Source: Penium margaritaceum
Taxonomy: Eukaryota > Streptophyta > Zygnematophyceae > Desmidiales > Peniaceae
Assembly (NCBI GenBank): GCA_023375785.1
Contig: SZWC01004957.1
Location: 81,198 to 128,242 of the forward strand
Length of the DNA: 47,045 nucleotides
Direction of reading: 5' to 3'
In this document: piece by piece, positions 20,086 to 32,698 of the stretch
Layout: each line of letters opens with the position of its first letter
How positions within the stretch are numbered: the first letter of the stretch is position 1
Position numbers and translations under genes: made by a program
Notes under the pieces: model-generated
What the model saw: only the letters and a program-made list of their open reading frames with translations
What the model was told of the DNA's origin: nothing
Database searches by the model: none

Positions 20086-23000
20086 AGCGGCCACGTATCT
20101 GCCTGGTGAAGCTCCAAACTGGTCATGCCTAGAAGCTTTTACTCCCCATATGAAACTCTTTACTATGATTCATTCTTAAAAAAGTTTGATTATATCCGGG
20201 TGTGAGGTCGTCAGTTACCTCATTGTCCCTCTTGGGAAATTTCCACTACCTGACCTCAAGGCCGGCAAGGCTGGCTAATAAGCCAACTCGTTGAGGTTGG
20301 TGGAGCCAACTAGGCTAGCAACACGGCCATCAAGGCCGACGAGGCCAGCAATGATTGCTACAAGGCTGACCAGACGAGCAATGCCTATGACAATACCGTC
20401 GATGAGGCCACAAGGAAGCAGCCAAGGCTAGGAGATTTGTTAAGGCCGTCAAGGCTCATGGCGACGTCGGCAAGGGTTGGCAATAACAACAGAGTCAATA
20501 GAGGCTAAATGGGCCGGTAGCCACTACAAACGGCAGTTGACATTTGTTGACACCAATAGCAATTGCCCGACGTTAGCATCAACAGGAGGGGTGTGTTAAT
20601 GCAATAAGCCATGGTAAAACTCGTAGTAGTGGCGGTAGAAGTTGCACTAGAAAATACATGAAAGCAACGGCAACAGTGGAGGTAAAAATGGAAGGGAAAG
20701 TAGGAAACGATTGTAATAATAGACTACGTAGCACCTACAATAGCCGCATGTACAACAGGTGAGTTATGTTCGGCTACATTAGACTCCTTGCTCGTTGGAC
20801 ACCTTTTCACTTCCACTCGTGGAGGGGAGGCTTGGGGGGTGAGTGACTGAAAATCCTATTATAACGCTCGCTGTGCTTGCCATGAAAAGGAAACATTGTA
20901 CTGTTGTTTTCGGCATGCCATCCAAATCTAATCTATAAGCAGCATCTTCTTCATTTGCTATCCCCACTGGTGCGGAGAAAATATTATTGTGATTTGATTC
21001 GATGAGACGACTATACGACCACACATCTAGCCCGTTACCAAGAAGGATAAGGGACTGGTTGACTCGGCTGGCTCCACATTGTCAACGGCAACAACTTCAC
21101 ACGCATAGGCAGCCCTTGAGCTATAGGTACAACAGAGAAACATTCCATAACAGCAATGCTGGCAGAGCAACACATGAAAGGAAATACAACACCTGGTACG
21201 AGTGCGCCTAGACGTGCATCAGCGCCCGGTAAAGGTAGATGTGTTTAGTACACCAGAAATAGATTGACAGTCTACATCATGCTTCATGGCCATGTTGTAG
21301 CTCGTCCTCAAGGGGGGTCGCTTCACTGCTAGGGTAGCAGCTTGCTTGGTCAATGACTCATGGGAAATACTGGTGGATCCATGGGCCGAAGACATAGGCA
21401 TCTTCAAGGAGCGTTTGATGTAGCTTTGCCTCGGCATCCTTTTCCACTACGAAAAGCGAGTGCACCCCACGACAAGTGACGTAAACTTCATTTGGAGTTC
21501 CTTCCATCAGATAAAGCCTTTCCATGTATAAAAATCCTCCCCCATGCGGTCCACTTGGTATCGTATCTTGCATCCCCCTCCGTATGGAGTGGCAACCAAC
21601 GAACTTTGAGATACCCCTCCATTACACCTCGAGTGAGGCTGGTTTAGCCCACTGGAAGGTGCTATTCTGGGCGTGGGCCGAAACAGAAGGGATCTATCTT
21701 TATTACCCGAGACAAATTCATATTGCATACCCTCGTCTAGCAAAGAAAGTGATATGGGTGACATGGAACCTATTGTTACCAACTCTAAAGAAGCTCGTCA
21801 TTGAAACACGACGTGGTTGTGTTTCGTTGTCATGATAAGCGCTTGATGATAAGGAGTAAACAGGTGAGTGCAAGCCACACGACATTCAGTTATACACATG
21901 TTTGGAGACGCGGGTGCCCTTCTAGCACTTGACTCTCATTACCACCACAATGGGGGCCGACACCGACTCTAATGTCATGCCATCGAGCTTTCACACACTG
22001 CATTTGTGGATTTCCCTGCTCATCTCAAGCTCTTGTCTTGGGCATGATGTCAACGTTTGGCCATTGTTTCCTCCGCGTTACTTGTGGAGGACACAATGAC
22101 AAAGGAGGCAACCGTGGATCACCAGGCGAGCCTGATTTGTCACCGTGTTTCCCATGACCATGACTTCATCCATTTCTCTTTCTTCCCCTTCCTCCCCACT
22201 GGTGAGCCAGCCGGTATGCTGTAGCAACCACTTGGAGGAAGAAGAGAAATAAAGGAAATCTGAAAGGGAAAAGCCAGAGAGCGATAACAAATAGAGGTGG
22301 TACACCATTCCTCCACAGTATATCACTTTTACAAGAACACAAGAGAGATGTGTCACAGCGACAACACACATTCAGGCATGAACTCTCCTTGCATCGATGC
22401 TGAGCACTGTTGACCATGATCCCCTTGTTCGTGCCATAAGGGTTTGGCGCTTTGTACGCAAGGAGATGCGAGTGTGTTAAAGACAGTAAGTCGTGCACAG
22501 CCATCACATCCTCTCATGTTTGTTGCACGTGATGTTTCCTTTGAGGGGACTCGGTCTGAACATGACGAGGACGAGCCCAAGCTCAACACCACATATAGCT
22601 TGACGGGTCATGTTATTGTGTCCTTTGTGAGTGCTCAAAGCCTATTGGTGAGCATCTAGTAAAGGCTCATCATCCAGTGGCGTGTTGTTTGCTAACTTCA
22701 ATGAGCTGTGAGGTAAGTGTCATTTAGATAATTGACTGGTAATCGGGTACCATCTACCCACGCCACTTACACTAGGACAAGTATTGTTGTCGAGCACTCC
22801 ATTGATCCCCTCCACCCTACTTGTCTCGCATCACTCATTCCTCTACTTTGTGCATACATCGTGGATGATGTATACGCGTGTCTCCATAAGACCACTCTAT
22901 TTTCTTTGCTTTTTTTTCTCCTACTACGTGCATGCCCACTACTAGGATAGTCTCACCATAGCAATAGTCCTTGCTACACACTTTATTCCAAGCGAGCACG

Positions 23001-24518
23001 GATGGTGTGTCCAATCTCATACAAATGCATCTTGACTTGAGTCTTCACGAAGCTTTGCTTGACAAGCCATTCAGGACCCATTTGTTTGTCTGTTCTCAAC
23101 ATAAAATACACAATTGCACTAGCGTAGTGCCCACGTCCCAGGTCCTACGCTTGTTGGAGCTATTCCACTCAGAACTCCATGGTCCTTTCAGACCACATTT
23201 TACAAATTTTCAAATTGACCAATAACTTCAACTAGATGCACTAGGCGTATAGCCCTCCCCACGAGAGCAATGTCGCTCTTGCATTTTGCATGTAGTTGGA
23301 CATGGCTGAGCACCAGACTTTTGCCCTCGCCCGAACCTTGTATAATGATGCTTCAAAATACTAGAATCGCACTATAAAGGATTCATATTGTGCTTTGTAG
23401 GTTGAGTGTAGCATCTTGGAGTCCTTTGCATCCGACGGCTCCTCTAACATTACAAGAGTTAGTGAAGTGAGTGGTCACATCATCATGCTGATTTTGGTTA
23501 TTCCGATGCTGCTCATTGCATTGTATGTGCAAAACCATGCAACTTGAATCCACGAACCAGGTCATTTGGTGAAGGAAGGAAGATATGGCTGTGAGAAGAT
23601 GTGAGGTGCAACTCATGGGAACATTTTCATATCAGTTCAACCCTAAACATTGCGAAACAACTGAATGGTCCACTCAAGCCAAAGTGTGCTTGGACGGACA
23701 CTCAATTGACAAGGCAATGTTAGTTTAGGGCAATGAATGCTGAAACGCGATGGGAAGAGGTGCATTTGTAAGCAGAGGTGCACGGGGTGTGTTGTGACCC
23801 CCGCTGGTGGTGTTGGAAAGGATGGTTACACGTGGTGCATAGAAACAACCATTGACCAACTGTAGTCCATAGATTGAGACGTTCCTCGGTGTTTTCAAAA
23901 TCCCACGACACGCAATACATTATGCATGTCTTCATGACACCACTTTGCTTTAACAGATGACTTTAGAGTGTCAATGGCATATTGACTCGCTTGTGAGAGT
24001 TGGTACACAAGAAAACAAAGATGTTTTTAAACCATGCCAACCTCTCTCACAAGTTCTAGATTTCCTTGTAATTGTTTCCTCAATTATAGGGCTCTACTCC
24101 TTGCCCAGCTCTATCTACCCTCTAATTGGTATCTTGCACTTGTCCATTCTATCCTACAAGTGTTTTGTAGCGCACTCTGATACATATGCCGTTGGGAGAG
24201 TCGCACATGAGACCACACCCACTTCATCGGTATTCCTTCAAGGAGAGTATCATGCAAAATTCTATGATTTGGCATACACACAAAGACTTTGAAGGTGGGA
24301 GGTTCATCCTAAGGGCTCAGGGTATTACCGTCATGCCAAGCGTCCCTCAGGTCACACTCATATCATATATTGTGGAAGGTGGATTGGCTTTCCATAGGAT
24401 GCAAGGAGGTAACAGTTTTGCCATAATTGTCTTTGGATGAGAATTGGTTTGTCACATGTGGAAGAACTACGGCAGCAACATTCAGTGAGGATGTTCCTCT
24501 TGGAGGAGATTCAGCGCG
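20086..24518. other. No recognised gene
   Basis: 4.4 kb of mixed composition. 20.25-20.48 kb is rich in repeated CAAGGCC/CAAGGCT words. Frames of 60-110 codons at 21.5 kb, 22.4 kb and 23.0 kb have no recognisable domain. The frame at 22971-23225 has a faint likeness to the copia segment before the integrase core (LLELFHSELHGPF), too weak to call. Confidence 0.4.
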
Positions 24519-24523
24519 CTCGT
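24519..24523. repeat. Possible target site duplication of E2, left
   Basis: CTCGT flanks the outer end of the low-coordinate LTR; the other flank is CTCAC (36664-36668). Three of five match and both differences are transitions, so this is weak support. Confidence 0.4.
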
Positions 24524-25677
24524 TGTCATAACTTGTACACTGGAAGTGGTTTGGTTTTTCATAGTAAGCTCTATGTTCCTTGGTGCTCTTACAGGGATCT
24601 TGATGCTCAACAAGAAAGCATGTACTATCTTGTTCCTATGAAAACAAAAGAACACTCTTGAGTGAAATGAATCTCTTGATTGATAGTACACAGTACAAAG
24701 TAAAAGTATCAGCCTTAATGCAACTATGTCCAAAGCACTGAGCTGCCTTCAAGGCTGTCGATGCAAGGGATCTTGGCAGTGTCACAGTCTTCAAGGCAGT
24801 ATGGCCTCGAGGTAGTCAGGTGTCCTCAACCCAGGCTGGCACGAAAGTGCCAGTCTTACAGGTGACTTCAGAGCAGACTCCATTAGATTCTTGACTTGGG
24901 CGCTCTAATAGGCACTCCCGTAGTCAAGGTGACGATGATGACAGAGTTGCTGAAGTCGGAAGCTCTTAAAGTGCAGAGGCTGCTGTGCCTTACAGAGTTA
25001 TATTGAGGTGTGCCAGGACCGCCGCCTTGTATACATGTGGTATTGGCAACTTGACCGCCTTCAGGAGAAGCTTCCTTGTTTGTGGTGGTAGTATTCACCT
25101 CTTGTCTTTGCAAGTATCAAAACTTCCTTGAAGAGGAAGCTTCCTCTAGCGTTGTGATGTTACTTGGTGCCAGAGTAAGCTTTGGGGAAGCTTCCCGATG
25201 GAGGAAGTTTCATCGAGCTGCGTGGAGAAGATTCTTCATCATGTGGCTTCCTTCAAAAGATATCCTCCTACACCATTAATTCTGTTGCACAGGTTGATGT
25301 GCATTCGTAGATCCTTGCACATGTAGTACATTTTTTCATCCCATCTTGGGTGCATGGAAAACCTGTAGGAATAGGTAATCATGCCTTTTGTATCTATGCA
25401 GCATTGTGCAGCGCAAAGCTCTCCATCTTCCTAGGAGTGGATGAAGGGCATGCACTACCGTGTGCGCATGTCTACACACTATATACAATACAGGCCCTTT
25501 ACACCCCAAGTGCATCGATGCTCGGAAAATAATCTAGCGATTGATGAGGAGAGTCCCCTGTAGTTTTGAACCTGGTAATGCTACCATTAAATCTATCATG
25601 TCTCGTACTGTCTACCGATTGCCACACTTCACTGTCGTGTAGCAAACACCCAGTGCAATTGTTGCACAACCCAAACA
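24524..25677 (-). repeat. E2 3' LTR
   Basis: On the minus strand it starts TGTTTGGG and ends CA. It aligns with 35479-36663, e.g. the shared GCTCAACAAGAAAGCATGTA. It contains GAAGCTTC-type palindromes at 25067-25237. Confidence 0.9.
25067..25237 (-). promoter_or_regulatory. Heat-shock-element-like cluster in E2 3' LTR
   Basis: GAAGCTTC at 25067, 25136 and 25187, GAAGTTTC at 25204 and GAAGATTCTTC at 25227, the last with a third TTC unit. In transcription direction a TATACAAGG-like sequence follows at about 25041-25030. HSF binding is inferred. Confidence 0.6.
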
Positions 25678-25687
25678 CTCCCCTTCA
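25678..25687 (-). other. Polypurine tract of E2
   Basis: On the minus strand GAAGGGGAG lies directly before the TGTTTGGG start of the 3' LTR, matching the expected tract for second-strand priming. Confidence 0.8.
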
Positions 25688-25724
25688 AGTTGTGAGCTGG
25701 TGGTATGATCCCCTCCGACTACTG

Positions 25725-26087
25725 TTTGGCTTAAAAAAAACCCTCAAGAGGCTTCCAAAAATATACATCAAGAAATCGAAGCCATGTCATCTTGCCGGTG
25801 AGAGGTTGGTCAAGAAAGAATTCAACGTCTGATTTGGTGCAAAGGAAAAAATGCTTTCCTCGTTTCCAGGGTCATTGATGGTCGGAATATGTTTGGAGCC
25901 TTCTTTTGGCAATGTGAGACTTGGGCTTGACGAGTTGGAAAAAAGAAAACATCTTGGTCGATTTCGGCCCATTAATGTAAATTGGTTGCTTCTTGTTCAA
26001 GCAATTATGCCAATGGACCTTGCCCATGAGGTTCAGCATGTGCCTTAGAATTCTTCTTCTCGTGCCTACCCTCGTCCCGCTACTCAT
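25725..26087 (-). pseudogene. Accessory ORF of E2, homologue of the E1 accessory ORF
   Basis: On the minus strand, just upstream of the polypurine tract, a frame carries KHFF (25856-25845), TWLRFLD (25787-25767), then F-x3-L and a Gln-rich tail, aligning with the C-terminal half of the E1 accessory ORF. A 71-codon open piece starts at 26087 and ends at TGA 25872; the same frame carries on after it with the conserved part, with TAA and TAG near the end. Position relative to the 3' LTR is the same in both elements. The family is unknown. Confidence 0.5.
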
Positions 26088-26742
26088 GAGTTGGGGACAC
26101 CTGTCCCAGGATCAGAAGAAGCGTTTCTGGGCCTCCCCTTGTGTTTGGAGCTGTACAAAGGTTGCTAGGAGGGCCATGAGACTCTTGCCCCTCACGTTCA
26201 GCCAAGCAGGTGCACTTTGCCTCAATCACAGCCGCCTAACGGTTAATTGCTGCTTGGCTGACCCGTTTCAGTCACATCAGTCCGCGGGTTGACGACTCAG
26301 TACTACAGTCGGGGAGTTGGTCGTCCTGCAAAGAGGTCACACGAGGACAAGTCCACATAATGGGGAGCATGTTGTCGAAAATTGCTGGCGAGCAAGGCCT
26401 GTTCAGCAAACTGATACGCGCATGCTGTTTGCACGTCAATGTGTGCGATGTTGGTTTTGCCACAAAGTAGAACAGGCAACAGGCGTAGTTTTTATCCATT
26501 GCTGTTGGATCTCGGTCCATGCAGCTTTGATGCGCTTGTTGTCCATCGGTTGTCTTGCTGATTGTAACATGAAGAATAGGTCCCCGTGCTTGACACTTTC
26601 ACCTAGCACCTTTGCTTGCGCAATGCTTGACTGTAGTAGCAAATGCTGACATCAGCGTTGAGTTTGCTTGCCTCCCAACCTGCTCGCTTGCTTGCACTGA
26701 AGTCAGAAGTGAGCTTGCTGTCATGTGTGCCCACTCACTTGC

Positions 26743-27585
26743 TCACTTACCTGCCCCTTGGCTCTCATGCGATGCCTCTCGCAGCGAGGTGCTGAGCAAG
26801 GTGCCCCCTTCTATGCGCCATTGCAAAGCTACAGCTACGATGGTGGCCGGTGGGACAACTGCTGTTGCTGTAACAGGCGCGAAGCTGCCTGCGCAGCATT
26901 TTTGTCCTTTTTGGGCGAATTCTGCTTTTGCCAGTTTTTGTGCATAAAAGTTGTCACAGGTTTCCACCGGTACTCTGAGTTTAGTATTCTTGGTGGGAGT
27001 TGTTGCTGCGACAAAAGAGAGACCAGCCAAAGGTGCTACTGCGAGAATGAAATTTGTCGGAACTACTGTTTGTACATCGTGATCACCACCAGCAGTCAAA
27101 TCTGCTACTGCAGAGGCCATTGTGATGAGATGTTGCCTACTCAAGAAACATTGACTCGCGCTTTTGTCCTTGAGAGGTCGACCGGAACTGTCACGTGGAT
27201 TGTGGTTGCCCTAGCGAGATCCAGGAGGAAAGTTCGCCGATCGGCTTGCAGTTGAACGAGGGGAACGATGCACACCAGATTTGTTTACAACCATAGTTTG
27301 ACCTATGAAATCCTCCTTGTATTGTTTCTCCTTTTTGTGCTTCTTGATGCTGTGTTTGCGTGTATCACAAAGCACGTGAAGCTTGCTTGCATGTTATAGG
27401 AGGCATTCATGGCGCGGTTTTGTCTTATTTACTCCAGCGTCCCGTTCTCCTCACGCTTCTTCAGGTAATACCACGGGAATGCACTTGCGGTGAGTCCGCA
27501 TTGATTCATGCACTTGTAGAGGATGTCTCTTGGGATGGTTTTTTGTCAAGTAGTCAACAGCTTGCAGTTTTCTTAGAATGTGCAC
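26743..27585 (-). pseudogene. E2 region after RNase H, open frame of unknown function
   Basis: The minus-strand frame that ends RNase H goes on through a basic Lys/His/Arg-rich stretch into a 133-codon open piece (27144-26743) rich in Ala, Val and Thr. It is broken by TGA once (near 27455), and by TAA and TAG. The start (HILRKLQAVDYLT) aligns with E1; the remainder I cannot align by eye. It may be a C-terminal pol domain or an accessory protein. Confidence 0.4.
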
Positions 27586-29110
27586 AACCTTAACCGTCAT
27601 GTCTTAGACCTTGGATCAAATCCAATGTCCCCAAATGTCGTTGTGCTTGGTTTGACCCTGAAAATCTGTAGAGTTAGCCAAATTGGTTGCTGAGCTGATG
27701 ACGACAAAGATCTCTATCGGCTTTGCATGTGGAAAGACAATGTCATCAAGGAGGTTGCAAAGGTATGTGACCTCTTTGGCTGTTGCTGTTGCTGCCACAT
27801 ACTCAGCTTTTGCCAAACTGAGAGTGATGATGCTTTGCCGCTTGCTCATCCATGAAATAGCTCCTCCATCAAGAAGACCCCAAAACCCAGTGGTGCTGCA
27901 TCAGTTCTCTTCGGTTTCTCGAAAATCAGTATCCAGGTAGCAACAAAGCTAGAGATCACTGAAGGTTCCAAAGCAAAGACTTGCATCGCTTATGGTCTTG
28001 AGGTAACCAAGTTACCTCGATTGAGGGCTCAATCGAGCTCCTTACATGCCGCTTATGCCACATGCCACGTTACTAACTGCAAGCAGCATGTCTGGATGCA
28101 TGCAGTTTGCGGCATGCATCAACAAACCAATGATACTTTGGTATTCTGTCTCACTCCTCCCCCAGGGCTCTTGTGGATTAGTTGCTGTTGAGTTAGAGGG
28201 GTAGGCACCTGTTTTTCAGACACGTCGAAGCGTTTACAGACCTTTGTAGAGTTAGTCTATTGGTTCAGCATAAGCGTCTGAGATGTGCAGTCACGTTTGA
28301 TGTTCATACCAAGACAATACTCAAAACTTGGCCTGAGGGTCATATTGACTTCTTTTGCCATGGCCGTGGCTGTGGATCTGATGAATTGTGCTGATGGGCC
28401 GATAATGAGGATGTTGTTGGCGTAGGCCAAAGCGTCGCAATCTGGCCGCTTGTTTGGTGGAGGACGGTGGAGGAATAGTCATTGTAGGCTGATGGAAGAA
28501 AGTCTAGGGCTTCTAGGAGGCTTTGAAGCTTTTGGTACCACAAAAGAGGAATTTGCTTGAGACCAAACGAGCTCTTCAACAGCTTTCACACTCTTCCACT
28601 ACCACCGTTGTAGCCTTTTGGATGCCTCGTGAACACTGTTGTGTCCATTTCCCTGAGAAGAAAGGCGTTCTTCACATTGAGTTGCTGAACCTTGTAGTCC
28701 TGCACTATTGCAATTGCAAGCAAAATCCGTGCTCCGGTGTAGCGACTCACTGGGATTTAGGTTTCAAGAAAATCCCTTTCATCCACGTGTAGAAATCATT
28801 TTGCCACCAGACGTGCTTATTAAATTTTTGGTATTCCAATCAGCTTTTGTTTTTATGGGGAAGACCTATTTGACCATAACAGGCCGTGAACCAGAGTGTA
28901 ACTCCACAAGCTCCCACGTGCCTTGGTCCATGAGGCTATTTTATTCCACGTCCAGTGTTGCTTTCCATTGTGCTACGTGTTCTCCGTTGAGAGCCTCCTT
29001 GAGCGTTATTGGTTTGTGGGACATCCTTGGTTGCTGTGAATAGAGCACAGAGATGAGTTGTGGTGAACTCAACGAGAACGTCAGTGTCCTCCTTGAAGAC
29101 ACAACATACT
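27586..29110 (-). pseudogene. E2 reverse transcriptase and RNase H
   Basis: On the minus strand: RT start (TTTH, GTWEL at about 28920), FGLKQIPLLWYQK (28570-28530), catalytic motif reading YANN instead of YVDD (28424-28413), then NMTLRPSFEY and RNase H with AISWMSKRQ, LAKAEYVAA (27850-27780) and QTKHNDIWGHW (27665-27630). Frameshifts separate the blocks. One conserved Trp (KWVF motif near 28870) is TAG. A TGA stands at an Arg-like position in RNase H. The enzyme is non-functional as written. Confidence 0.88.
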
Positions 29111-29639
29111 GTTATGGACATGTTGTTATCTACTTCATTCTCTCTTGCTCTCTAGTGCTCTCTAGTGCTCCAATTGTCATCGCAGGAGGCATGTGAAACG
29201 CCTCTTGTGTACTCCCACTGGCATCTCATGCTTCCACATCGTCTTCGCACCATTCTCCAGTCCCACCACCTTTGCTTCGTGATCAAGTACTTCGACCAAG
29301 TGGTGGTCTCTGGAGACGCGTACCAGGTGGTCTCCGTGGAGGGGCACACCCTTGCTCACCACCTCTTTATGTGCACGATCTAGATCAAGAAGGGTGAGTG
29401 GTTATAGATTTGCGTCTGCTTACTTTAGTGATTGGTTGTAGGAGTTGTAGAAGGTTTGCAGGAAATATGGTGGTCATGTGGTTCTTCTCCCATGTCTGGA
29501 ATGTGAGGTTTTCAGAAATGATGACCTCGCGGCTGATTGTGATTTGTTGTGATTCCACCCTTCATCTTTGGACATTGTCCAAGGAAACATCCCCATGATG
29601 CTTTTGTCTGCCAACTTGCGGCGCTCCTTAGGCAAAAAA

Positions 29640-30100
29640 AACAGTGCCATCTAGCCAAAGGTCTTGAGCATGGTAGCATCAGGCTTGTCACCCTGCAAGG
29701 CCTGGAATGGTCTCATCTCTAGAAGTGACACACGGGGTACGCGGTTGCATGCCTAGACCACTTGCCTCAAGGCATACAACCTCAAGCTGTTGGGGAGTTG
29801 AGCACCCAAAAGAATTGACTTTAATGTCTTTTGCATTGTGTGGTTGGCCCTGTTAGCCATGCCATTTTGTTGTGGCGTGTAAGCTATTGATAACTGTTGC
29901 ACAACCCCATGTCTTCAAGTCAGGACATGGACTCAGAACTTGTGCATTTTTCAGTACGGTATGAGCGTAACACCTATAACCTCTCCGCCATTACTAGCCA
30001 CTTGAAGAAGTATGCTCCCGTGTACGTAGAGGGTAGGTCCACATGAATCGAGTTTCTTTGTCGATGAACAAGAGAAAGTAGCAATGAAGTGAACTCATAG
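29640..30100 (-). pseudogene. E2 integrase core
   Basis: On the minus strand: YFLLFID, then AYTPQQNGMANRANHTMQ (about 29895-29840), then RPFQALQGDKPD. It keeps the PQQNG motif intact where E1 has TAG for the first Gln, and a CAA where E1 has TAG two turns later. The second Asp region is altered and stops occur (TAG after VV and after FG). The catalytic triad is not complete as written. Confidence 0.85.
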
Positions 30101-30800
30101 TGGTTGCAGGTAGTGGCCTACAGATGTATGAACCAGCTTCAGGTGCTCGCTGACATCACACTTGGTGGCTGAAGGAAACACCTGATGTGGTAGTTCTGCA
30201 CGAACGTAGTCCTTGTATGGGTGGGATCCGCCCTTGTCACCATTGTCTTTTGTGTCAAAACCATTGACTTGGGAGTTCTTGTGCATTGACTGTGTAATAT
30301 GGTTGCTGATGTGTCCAAGATGTTTGTGCCAAACAGATAGGTCTACACCAGAGGGTTGGTGGAGACTAGCTGTTGCAAAAGGAGAATCAGTCACTCAAAG
30401 CTGGTGTACTAGAGTCCAGCTTGATCATGTCGTGCGGTACAAGGTGGCCTTTGGCGATTGTTTTTCCCTCACAACTCTTCAAAGTGACGTGCTATCCATT
30501 ACTGACGATGTGTACACCTTTTTTCATCAATTGTCCAAGTGAGAGAAGGTTGGCTGGAATCTCAAGTATGTAAAGTACGGCACCAAACCTGACCCGAGCA
30601 CCCTTGTACCCAGTCACAGTCAATTTTCCTTTTCCCAGCACTGGTCCTTGCTTGTTGTAGGTAACTTCTAGGACGCCTTTTGTAGAAGGTAGGAGCTCTT
30701 AGAGGCATGAATTGTCAAATGTGATGTGCAAAGTGCACCCACAGTTGAGGTACCACACGTAGGTAAAGCAAACCAATGTGTCGTCATGTGCTCTTTATAG
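30095..30800 (-). pseudogene. E2 protease and pre-integrase region
   Basis: The protease segment reads TYVWYLNCGC...HIT (about 30756-30725), so DSG is replaced by NCG. LLSLGQLMKKG follows, then the pre-integrase segment LSVWHKHLGHIS (open piece 30394-30095). Its HHCC zinc motif is damaged: CEDC of E1 is KDY here. The frame matches E1 residue for residue over most of its length. Confidence 0.87.
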
Positions 30801-30879
30801 CTGGAACACAGATCATGCGTAGTTGTATGCATTGCCTTTTTCTTCTTCCTTCTTCTCGGGCTCCTTCCCCTCCTTTTAA

Positions 30880-32506
30880 TAACTGCTATTGTCCTCTCTC
30901 CTCCTTCTCCCCCTTGCTTCTTTACTTGTCCTCTATTCTATCTCTTTCTCCTCTCTCATCCGTTTCCAACAATCTTTGGCCTTCCGATTGGACGGACCAC
31001 TGGGAGGAGCTTGACTTCTTTGTGGGTTGGCTCTTCCAAGAGGGTTGAGTGGTACAAACTGTTGCGCGAGAATCCTCGTAAGTGGCATTTGAGAAAATTC
31101 ACTCCATTTCTTTTGCTAAAAGACGATTGCACTGCTCAGTACAAAACATCTTGAAGATGTAGATATCCATCAAATATGCTTTGTGCTTGAGCTTCAGCAC
31201 TTTCCATGTGTCATCCCAGTCTCTAGTTACGCTGTTGAGGAGGAAAGTCACAAAGACGTGTTTTGAGATAGTAGCATAAGTCACTACGAGCTAGTCGTGA
31301 TGTGATTTTGCGTTGTTCGTGTAGGATTTAACGTTGTCAAAGTTCTCGAGGCTGATGTGAGATAGCTCGGTTAGGAGGTGGGACTTGAAGGTGGAGTCGC
31401 CAAACATGTAGGTCCTTAACATGTAGGACCACGCGTGACGGGCAAGCTCTGAGGTTCCCTCGTACATCCGAATTGCTTGTGGATGCAAGAGCTCAGGTTG
31501 GTTTCTTAGCAACAGAAACACAGCCGTGGTGTAGTGTTTGAACCCTTTCACCACTTGCGGTGACGACCCCGGCAGTGGAGGAGAGTAGTAGCCATCATAG
31601 AAATTCCAAAGGCAGTGGATCTGGGATACTTGCCTAGACTTGTGCACCCAGTATTGGAAGTCTTCTTTGTCAAACTTGTTAATAGAAAATTTGTGCAACT
31701 ATAGTGATGCTGCTGATGCTGGCACGTTTCCTCCAAGCATTGAAAAGGCTTGCATTGTGCTGTCGCGTGAGGTCCTTGTACGGGGTTCAATTGCATGTTG
31801 CTGACTAGACTTGGCTAAAATGTCGGCATCGCTACAGCTGCCACTACTACTGCCGGTTGTACCACGTGCACTGGTGGCACAAATGATTGATATGCCTGCC
31901 GAACTGGTGCTATGGGAGGCACCAGAGGAGGTGCTTGAGGCCATTTTATAGGATCGTCAGGGACATGTGGTAAAGCCTTTGTGTGTGGAGGTGCGTCTGG
32001 TTGCATGACTGGTGGAGGATTTACTTGAGGTAGTTGTGCAGATGAAGATTGTGACGTTGGCTGCACTGCATCTATTGTTGCTACTGTTGTTGTTGTTGCA
32101 GTTGTTATTACTACTACTAATGTTGATGCTGCTACAACTGTTGCTGAAACCAAGTAAGCTATTGCTAAAGTAGAGCAATTTATGCTGTTTGATCTTCCTA
32201 CAACTACAACAACTACTGCATCTCAGGAGCTTCTGCTACACGCGTGAGCTGCTTGTGCTGACGTAGGAGCTTTTTTGGTCCCAACTGCTGCCTCAATTCC
32301 TCTCACTTATGCTCCACAACCCGTCGTGTTACGGCTTCTTGTTGAGCCAAGTACTACGCCTCATCCGCCAAGCGTCAAGCTTCTCTTGCTTGCCACTGTG
32401 CATGACTGACAACATGGCGTCCTTGTTCCTGATCCATACGTAGTCCATACAAAACAGATTGATCATCAAGTAAAGGAAATCCCTCTCTTTGGCCGTCACC
32501 CTCCAT
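30880..32506 (-). pseudogene. E2 gag
   Basis: Starts at the minus-strand ATG 32506-32504 and aligns with E1 gag from the first residue (DDQSVL, LADEA, RQQ). The N-terminal third has many TAA/TAG and two TGA, and runs in frame into a Gln-rich tract at 32150-32071 that contains five consecutive TAG/TAA codons. A frameshift follows, then the UBN2-type core (open piece 31698-31291: NKFDKEDFQYW, FKSHLL). The zinc-knuckle region near 31000 is basic and degraded. Confidence 0.85.
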
Positions 32507-32698
32507 CTTGCTTGATGATCTTTTGACTTGTGAGTTAGAGTCAATCAGACCACTTTAGTACACCAGAGGACCTGTGTACAGTAGATGTGGTTATGTGTGT
32601 AGAAGTTTCTAGGATGTGGGAGAGGCACATAGTGGTGGCACTGTCTAAACATGTTTTGTTTCATTTCCTTAGCAAAAAATGAATGTATTATTTCATTG

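Noticed and set aside
22971..23225. A third copia integrase fragment
   Set aside because: Only one short stretch (LLELFHSELHGPF) resembles the family, with no neighbouring domain in any frame, so it could be chance.
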